Assembly (NCBI GenBank): GCA_020200615.1
Contig: JAIVIH010000275.1
Location: forward strand, 1-11,160
Reading direction: 5' to 3'
DNA from: Actinomycetota bacterium
GTDB taxonomy: Bacteria > Actinomycetota > Acidimicrobiia > Acidimicrobiales > AC-14
Length of the DNA stretch: 11,160 nucleotides
Shown here: in pieces, positions 7,212 to 11,160 of the stretch
How the letters are laid out: every line of letters begins with the position of its first letter
How positions within the stretch are numbered: the first letter of the stretch is position 1
Translations under genes and position numbers: made by a program
The notes under the pieces: generated by a model
The model's database searches: none
What the model saw: only the letters and a program-made list of their open reading frames with translations
What the model was told of the DNA's origin: nothing

Positions 7212-7702
7212 GGCCGGAACGAGGGGAGACCGTCGCCCTCGACGGACACAGGTGGCGCACCGGCGGCGGCCGCCAGCCGGTTCCAGCCGTCCCGGTCCCA
7301 ACCCGGGACCGCATCCTGGACCACGCCGTCCTCGCCCACGAGGACGAGCGTCGGCACCGCACTGATGCCGTAGGCCCGCGAGACGGGGTAGGGGGCGGGC
7401 TCGGTGAGGGTCGGCACCCGCTGGCCGAAGCGCTGGGCGAACTTGGCCAGCGCTGGCGGAGGGTCCTCGCCGATGGCCGTCACCCGGACACCGGCGTCGG
7501 ACAGGGCCTGGACCTTGGGCGCCGCCAGCTGGCAGGTTGGGCATGTCACCTTGAAGAAGGCGAGCACCACGGCCCCGGCGTCCCAGGGGTCGGACACCGG
7601 CCGCCCGCTGTCGGCCCGGTTGAGGGTGAACGAGGGAGCCCGTACTCCCGGCGCAGCCAGCACCGCGGGATCGTAGGTTAGGTTCGGTTCCGAGCGGGAC
7701 AT
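7205..7702 (-). CDS. Thioredoxin-fold redox protein (TlpA/AhpC-TSA-like)
   Basis: A 165-residue single-domain protein. LAFFKVTCPTCQLAAP carries a CPTC redox motif (Cys54, Cys57), placed as in TlpA/ResA and peroxiredoxin-like proteins. YGISAVPTLVLV holds the cis-proline (Pro117) that faces the active site, followed by the beta-strand of the fold. There is no signal peptide or membrane anchor, so it is probably a cytosolic thiol-disulfide oxidoreductase or thiol peroxidase; the partner is unknown. The ATG start at 7702-7700 overlaps on the opposite strand with the start of the L,D-transpeptidase gene, so its promoter must lie inside that gene. It converges on the MFS gene with 32 bases between the stops. 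Confidence 0.85.
   Translation of the reverse strand: MSRSEPNLTYDPAVLAAPGVRAPSFTLNRADSGRPVSDPWDAGAVVLAFFKVTCPTCQLAAPKVQALSDAGVRVTAIGEDPPPALAKFAQRFGQRVPTLTEPAPYPVSRAYGISAVPTLVLVGEDGVVQDAVPGWDRDGWNRLAAAAGAPPVSVEGDGLPSFRPG
7674..7679 (+). promoter_or_regulatory. Possible -10 element for the L,D-transpeptidase gene
   Basis: TAGGTT fits the TAnnnT pattern and lies 21 bases before the ATG at 7701, inside the first codons of the divergent thioredoxin-fold gene. AGGTT is repeated in tandem here. A weak GAGCGGGA ribosome-binding-like stretch lies directly before the ATG. No good -35 is seen. Speculative. Confidence 0.22.
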
Positions 7703-8675
7703 GATCGACTGGATGCGCTATCGCCGTAGTGGCAGCCTCAGTGCGCCCGTCGGCCTGCTGCTCATCGCCCTCCTGGCGTCCGCCTGTTCGCAGGGCGCAA
7801 CGGCCGAGATGACGTTCCGGCCGGCAGGAACCGAGGCCTACCTGGAGGAGATGGCGACCACCACGACCGCAGCCGCCACGACCAGCACCTCCGTCGCCGG
7901 GGAAGAGCCGCTGCCCGGCCTCGGCGTCGGCTCGGAGAGCCCGGCCGTTCTAACTCTCGAGCAGAAGCTGACGTCCCTTCGCTACTTCGCCGGCCAGGTC
8001 GACGAGGCCTTCGACGGGGACACGCGTGACGCGGTGATGGCCTTCCAGAAGGTCACAGGCATGGACCGCACGGGCCGGGCCACCGACGACGTGCTCGCCG
8101 CCGTCAGCACCACCAACGACCCACCTGCGCCCCTGGTCGCCGCCGGCGGCTACAAGCGCGTGGAGATCGACCTCGATCGCCAGACGCTGTTCCTTTACGA
8201 GATGAACAAGCTCGACCTCATCCTGAACGTCTCCACCGGTTCCAACGAGCGGTTCTGCTCCGAGGGCTGGTGCCGCCGGGCGGTGACGCCGACGGGCTCG
8301 TTCGTGATCTACGACAAGCGGTCAGGATGGGAGCGCAGCCCCCTCGGCCAGCTCTACAACTCCCAGTACTTCAACGGCGGCATCGCCATCCACGGGTCAT
8401 CGTCGGTTCCCGGCTATCCCGCTTCTCACGGCTGCGTGCGCATCTCCATGAACGCGGCGGAGTGGTTCCCCGACCGCATATCCGTGGGCACGCCCGTCTA
8501 CGTGTTCGCCGCCGACGAGCCCGTCCCGACACCGATAGGGGCCAACGCGCCGCCCGTGAGCACGCCCACCACCATCGTCGCCGACACGACGCCCACGCCG
8601 GTTGGGCCGGCCACGACCACGACCACGCCCAACCTGTTGAGCAACCTCCTGACGCCGCCGACCACGACTCCCTGA
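7701..8675 (+). CDS. L,D-transpeptidase (YkuD) lipoprotein with peptidoglycan-binding domain
   Basis: A 324-residue secreted enzyme. Residues 6-29 form a lipoprotein signal: RYRR, then a hydrophobic core ending ALLASAC with lipobox Cys29. A Thr/Ala-rich linker (about 51-66) leads to a PG_binding_1-like domain (about 78-135; LEQKLTSLRYFAGQVDEAFD, AVMAFQK). The YkuD domain runs from KRVEIDLDRQTLFLYE to YVF. Its catalytic motif is HGSSSVPGYPASHGCVRIS, with His231, His243 and Cys245. These enzymes make 3-3 peptide cross-links or attach molecules to peptidoglycan outside the membrane. Two cysteines in FCSEGWC (about 40 residues before the catalytic His) could form a disulfide. The tail after residue ~270 is Pro/Thr-rich with TTTTT runs, likely disordered or cell-wall spanning. 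An alternative start is the ATG at 7713, which leaves the signal intact and would remove the start-codon overlap with the divergent gene. Confidence 0.93.
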   Translation: MIDWMRYRRSGSLSAPVGLLLIALLASACSQGATAEMTFRPAGTEAYLEEMATTTTAAATTSTSVAGEEPLPGLGVGSESPAVLTLEQKLTSLRYFAGQVDEAFDGDTRDAVMAFQKVTGMDRTGRATDDVLAAVSTTNDPPAPLVAAGGYKRVEIDLDRQTLFLYEMNKLDLILNVSTGSNERFCSEGWCRRAVTPTGSFVIYDKRSGWERSPLGQLYNSQYFNGGIAIHGSSSVPGYPASHGCVRISMNAAEWFPDRISVGTPVYVFAADEPVPTPIGANAPPVSTPTTIVADTTPTPVGPATTTTTPNLLSNLLTPPTTTP

Positions 8676-8683
8676 TCCGGCGG

Positions 8684-8696
8684 GGCTGGCCCAGCC
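8684..8696. terminator. Hairpin between convergent L,D-transpeptidase and sufC2
   Basis: GGCTG (8684-8688), loop GCC, CAGCC (8692-8696) gives a perfect 5-bp GC-rich stem in the 41-base gap between the two stop codons. It could serve as a bidirectional terminator. There is no T-run, so this is tentative. Confidence 0.35.
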
Positions 8697-8716
8697 GGCA
8701 CACCGGCCAGAGAGGC

Positions 8717-9358
8717 TCAGTCCTCTTCGTACGGCACCAGCTCCTGAAGCAGCCGGCTGTAGTGGGTGATGACCAGGGCGCCCACCCCGGTCTCGTCGGT
8801 CATGGCCTGAACCCGGCGACTCACGGCCCTGAGGGCGTCGACGTCGAGACCGGAGTCGATCTCGTCGAGGACGGCGATCTTGGGCGCGAGGACGCCCAGC
8901 TGGACGACCTCGTTGCGCTTCTTCTCCCCACCCGACAGGTCGACGTTGAGCGACCTGGTCAGGAGGCCCACCGACATCCCCACTCGCTCCGTCTCCGACG
9001 CCACCCGCCGGGCGACTTCGTCGATGGTGACGCCCCGGCCCCGGAGAGCCTCGGCCATGGCGTGCTCGAGCGACACCCCGGGTACCTCGGTCGGGTACTG
9101 CATGGCCAGGAAGAGCCCGGCCTGGGCGCGCTGCCACGGGGCGAGGGCGGTCAGGTCGATCCCGTCGAGCACGATCTCCCCGCCGTACATCTCGTGGCCG
9201 GGCCGGCCCATGATCACGTGGGCCAAGGTGGACTTGCCCGACCCGTTGGGGCCCATGACGGCGTGGACCTCGCCGCTGGACACCGTCACGTCGACGCCCC
9301 GCAGGATCTCCTGCCCGTCGACCCCGGCCCGCAGGCCGGAGATCGAGAGCGTGCTCAT
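8717..9358 (-). CDS. sufC: SufC paralogue lacking the usual C-terminal tail (SufC2)
   Basis: A 213-residue SufC-type ATPase. Walker A is GPNGSGKST (36-44, Lys42), the Q-loop AMQYPTEVPGVS, the signature LSGGEKKR (141-148), Walker B with DEIDSGLD (Asp165, Glu166) and the H-loop ITHYSR (His199). All ATPase motifs are present, so it may still hydrolyse ATP. However, after LLQELVP it ends with YEED and a TGA, whereas SufC1 in this window continues for 33 residues after the matching LQP (VHILVDGRI, SGGPEL, EREGYDAW). YEED could be the last residues of a normal GYxx end, so an in-frame internal loss of about 25-30 codons is possible. It differs from SufC1 at many positions, so it is not a fresh copy. 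The ATG at 9358 overlaps the Rieske stop (ATGA). Its neighbours make it the presumed partner of this SufD. Confidence 0.92.
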   Translation of the reverse strand: MSTLSISGLRAGVDGQEILRGVDVTVSSGEVHAVMGPNGSGKSTLAHVIMGRPGHEMYGGEIVLDGIDLTALAPWQRAQAGLFLAMQYPTEVPGVSLEHAMAEALRGRGVTIDEVARRVASETERVGMSVGLLTRSLNVDLSGGEKKRNEVVQLGVLAPKIAVLDEIDSGLDVDALRAVSRRVQAMTDETGVGALVITHYSRLLQELVPYEED

Positions 9359-9684
9359 GGCAGCTCCACCACGAGGTCGTCTCCCTGGACCCGCACGGTG
9401 TAGACGGGCACGGGTTGGGTGGCGGGAAAGGTCTGGGGCTTGCCCGTCTCGAGCGAGAACGTGCTTCCGTGCTTGGGGCACTCGATCTCCCGCTCGTCCT
9501 CCCACACGTCGCCCTCGGACAGCGAATAGTCGGCATGGCTGCAGCGGTCACCCAGGGCGTAGAACTGGTCGCCGATCCGTACCACGGCGATGCGGTGGCT
9601 CTCCACGTCGAAGCGCCTGGCCGTCCCCGGCTTGATCTCGTCGGTGCCGCAGAGACGCACGGTCTGAACTCGGGCCGGGCTCAC
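9355..9684 (-). CDS. Rieske [2Fe-2S] ferredoxin of the suf operon
   Basis: A 109-residue single Rieske domain with both halves of the cluster motif: CSHADYSL (Cys48, His50) and CPKHGSTF (Cys69, His72). It resembles the small ferredoxins annotated as non-heme iron oxygenase ferredoxin subunits, which are commonly found between sufD and sufC in actinobacterial suf operons. There it is thought to supply electrons or to be a client, but its role is not settled. No oxygenase is nearby, which argues for a suf-linked job. The GTG start at 9684 overlaps the sufD stop as GTGA, and its own TGA overlaps the sufC2 ATG as ATGA, so the three genes are translationally coupled. Confidence 0.94.
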   Translation of the reverse strand: MSPARVQTVRLCGTDEIKPGTARRFDVESHRIAVVRIGDQFYALGDRCSHADYSLSEGDVWEDEREIECPKHGSTFSLETGKPQTFPATQPVPVYTVRVQGDDLVVELP

Positions 9685-10976
9685 ACCCGCACCTCGTCCC
9701 CGTGGAGACGCTCGGCCACCGCGGCCCGGATGGAGGCGACCAGCTCGGGCGTAGGGAGCCGGTCGAGGACCTCCGAGAAGAACCCGAGGACGATCAGGCG
9801 CTCGGCCGCCTCGGGCGGGACCCCCCGGCTCTCGAGGTAGTAGCGCTGGTCCTCGTCGATGGGGCCGACGGCCGAGGCGTGGCTGCAGCGGACGTCGTTG
9901 GTCTCGATCTCCAGGTTGGGGACCGACTCGGCGCTGGCGCCCTCCGACAGAACCAGGTTCCGGTTGGTCTGGAAAGCGTTGGTGCCCACCGCCTCCTTCC
10001 GCACCCGGATCAGCCCGGAGTACACCGACCGGCCGTGATCCTGCACCGCCCCCTTGAACAGCAGGTCGCTGGTGGAGGACGGTCCGGCGTGGTCCTGGAC
10101 GGTGCGGAAGTCGTGCATGCGCTCGCCATCGGCGAAGTACAGGGCGGTCAGGTAGCTGCTGCCCCCCCGGCCCTCGATGACCGAATCGGTGCGGACCCGG
10201 GCGTAGGCGCCGCCCAGGGCCACGACCGAGGACTGGAGGGTGGCGTCGCGCCCTACGCGGCTCGCCTGGTAGCCGACCTGCCAGACCTGGGGGCCCAGGT
10301 CCTGGAGGTTCAGGTAGCGCACGCGCGCGGCCTGGCCCACGTCGAGTTCGATCACGGGGTCGACCAGGATCCGGGTGTCGGACGACGCCTGGTGCTCGAC
10401 CACTGTCACCTGGCTGTTCGCCCCGGCCTGCACGATCGTCCGGGGAAAGGCGGCCACCCCGTTGCCGTCCAGCCAGTGGAGGATGAGAACGGGGCTGTCG
10501 ACGGTCATGCTCGCGGGCACGTGGACCACGGCCGCGCCCTGTAGGAAGGCGGTGTTCAGCTCGGTGAAGGCGTCGGTTCCCGATGCGGCCACGCCGCCCA
10601 GTACGTCGTCACCCTCGGGCAGGTCGGCCACGTCGCCGACGTAGAAGCCCTGGCCGGCCAGCCCGGTGTCGACCTCGGCGTAGGACACCTGACCGTTCCG
10701 CAGGACGAGCAGGCCGGAGTGGGGGCCGGCTGCGGCCACCACCGGCTGTAGCTCCGCCGGGATCCCCGGAGGCGCCTCGGTCGCGGCCGCGGGGGAGAAC
10801 TCGTCGAGGTCCAGCTGGGAGATCCGGCTGTAGCGCCAGATCTCCTCGGCTTCGGTGGGAAGGGACTGGGCTGCGAACCGTTCCACCGCGGCGACCCGGC
10901 GGGCTCTGAGCCAGCTCGGACCGGTGAGGGCGGACGCAGCGTCCGGAGTGAACGAACTCAGGGCTTCCTCGCTCAG
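9681..10976 (-). CDS. sufD: SufD, Fe-S cluster assembly complex protein (start unclear)
   Basis: SufD is the non-catalytic partner in the SufBC2D scaffold. The right-handed beta-helix core ends in GTNAFQTNRNLVLSEGA, PNLEIETNDVRCSHASAVG (Cys364 when counted from 10976) and the helical tail DEDQRYYLESRGVPP and GFFSEVLDRL, all hallmarks of SufB/SufD. The N-terminal LPTEAEEIWRYSRI is the conserved SufD entry motif. A GTG at 10886 is the only standard in-frame start, but in-frame coding upstream reads FTPDAASALTGPSWLRARR, which matches the usual SufD N-terminus (PxWLxxxR). Translation therefore must begin earlier: at CTG 10976, or at ATG 10984-10982 if one base is missing, since that ATG reads M-V-P-stop as sequenced. 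A stop lies further upstream in frame. The gene heads the sufD-Rieske-sufC2 operon; sufB is not seen. Confidence 0.93.
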   Translation of the reverse strand: MSEEALSSFTPDAASALTGPSWLRARRVAAVERFAAQSLPTEAEEIWRYSRISQLDLDEFSPAAATEAPPGIPAELQPVVAAAGPHSGLLVLRNGQVSYAEVDTGLAGQGFYVGDVADLPEGDDVLGGVAASGTDAFTELNTAFLQGAAVVHVPASMTVDSPVLILHWLDGNGVAAFPRTIVQAGANSQVTVVEHQASSDTRILVDPVIELDVGQAARVRYLNLQDLGPQVWQVGYQASRVGRDATLQSSVVALGGAYARVRTDSVIEGRGGSSYLTALYFADGERMHDFRTVQDHAGPSSTSDLLFKGAVQDHGRSVYSGLIRVRKEAVGTNAFQTNRNLVLSEGASAESVPNLEIETNDVRCSHASAVGPIDEDQRYYLESRGVPPEAAERLIVLGFFSEVLDRLPTPELVASIRAAVAERLHGDEVRV

Positions 10977-10993
10977 GGAACCATGGGGACGGA

Positions 10994-11018
10994 GGGGACG
11001 ATCCCCGCGGAGAGTCTA
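10994..11018 (-). promoter_or_regulatory. Possible sufD promoter and adjoining inverted repeat
   Basis: On the minus strand TAGACT (11018-11013) is the same -10 hexamer as proposed for sufC1. It is followed by an inverted repeat, GGGGA (10994-10998) and TCCCC (11002-11006) around a CGA centre, which would cover the transcription start. No -35 is evident, so this is weak. Confidence 0.25.
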
Positions 11019-11047
11019 GCGGCGAGGGGCGCGAGCAGATCCCGGCG

Positions 11048-11160
11048 TTAGGGGGTCCGGCGGCTCCGAGCCACCTCGGTTTGCCCTTCGTCGGTCACGT
11101 CGGCCTTGACCCCGTTCGGCTGGCGGGCAGCGGCTTCTCCGTCAGTGGATGCCTCGGGGG
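11048..11160 (-). CDS. Possible C-terminal end of an upstream gene, unidentified
   Basis: A minus-strand frame is open from the window edge to a TAA at 11050-11048, about 37 codons. It reads as a hydrophilic Ala/Thr/Glu/Arg-rich tail (ARQPNGVKADVTDEGQ) with no recognisable motif. A sufB gene would be expected upstream of sufD, but this does not resemble the usual SufB end (EMEGSVG-like). It may be the disordered tail of another protein or not coding at all. Bases 10985-11047 between it and sufD show only the possible promoter described at 10994-11018. Confidence 0.25.
   Translation of the reverse strand, partial: PEASTDGEAAARQPNGVKADVTDEGQTEVARSRRTP

Noticed and set aside
4900..8716. Insertion of a mobile element between the two suf halves
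   Set aside because: The four genes in between are ordinary, share the local base composition, and show no transposase, terminal inverted repeats or target duplications that I can see.
8397..9551. Minus-strand open frame of 384 codons overlapping sufC2 and the Rieske gene
   Set aside because: It is out of frame with two clearly identified proteins and reads as Arg/Gly/Pro-rich nonsense. I also searched it for the missing SufC2 tail and found no VDGRI or SGGPEL remnant, so a simple frameshift does not explain the truncation.
9355..9684. Ferredoxin of a ring-hydroxylating dioxygenase
   Set aside because: No oxygenase subunit is nearby, and the gene is locked between sufD and sufC by 4-base overlaps, a position known for suf-linked Rieske proteins.

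Overview
The window is very GC-rich, nearly gap-free bacterial DNA with many GTG starts and 4-base start/stop overlaps. Gene content points to Actinomycetota: SufU is the Fe-S scaffold, a Rieske ferredoxin sits inside the suf operon, and there are an L,D-transpeptidase lipoprotein and a two-domain glycogen-debranching-like protein. Several proteins recall Acidimicrobiia, but that is an impression from protein style, not a phylogeny.

Layout. 1-294 (+) is the C-terminal end of a metallo-beta-lactamase-fold hydrolase. 307-2279 (-) is a glycogen-debranching/amylo-alpha-1,6-glucosidase-like gene broken in the middle: its N-terminal domain and its (alpha/alpha)6 catalytic domain lie in different frames, and the linking segment seems to be missing. 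A short AT-rich divergent promoter region (2280-2350) holds a perfect 14-bp palindrome. From it runs a plus-strand operon: sufC1 (2351-3091), sufS (3082-4383), sufU (4399-4899), a PEP mutase/isocitrate lyase superfamily enzyme (4921-5874) and an MFS exporter (5871-7172). Facing it is a thioredoxin-fold protein (7205-7702, -), whose start codon overlaps that of a divergent L,D-transpeptidase lipoprotein (7701-8675, +). The right side is a minus-strand, translationally coupled operon: sufD (about 10976 to 9681), a Rieske ferredoxin (9684-9355) and a second sufC (9358-8717). The last bases hold at most the tail of another minus-strand gene.

How it fits together. SufS (cysteine desulfurase) passes sulfur to SufU, and SufC with SufD (plus SufB, not in this window) forms the SufBCD complex that builds Fe-S clusters. 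In many actinobacteria these genes form one run, sufB-sufD-(Rieske)-sufC-sufS-sufU. Here the run is split into two opposed half-operons separated by about 3.8 kb of other genes, and each half carries its own sufC. The copy with sufD lacks the usual C-terminal tail; the copy with sufS and sufU is full length.

No mobile element, CRISPR array, tRNA or rRNA was recognised. I see no clearly new multi-gene system. The points most worth checking are the split SUF locus with two SufC paralogues, the truncated second SufC, the internally deleted debranching enzyme, the palindrome in the suf promoter, and the missing conventional start codon of sufD. Three of these are lesions that could be real decay or errors in the sequence or assembly.
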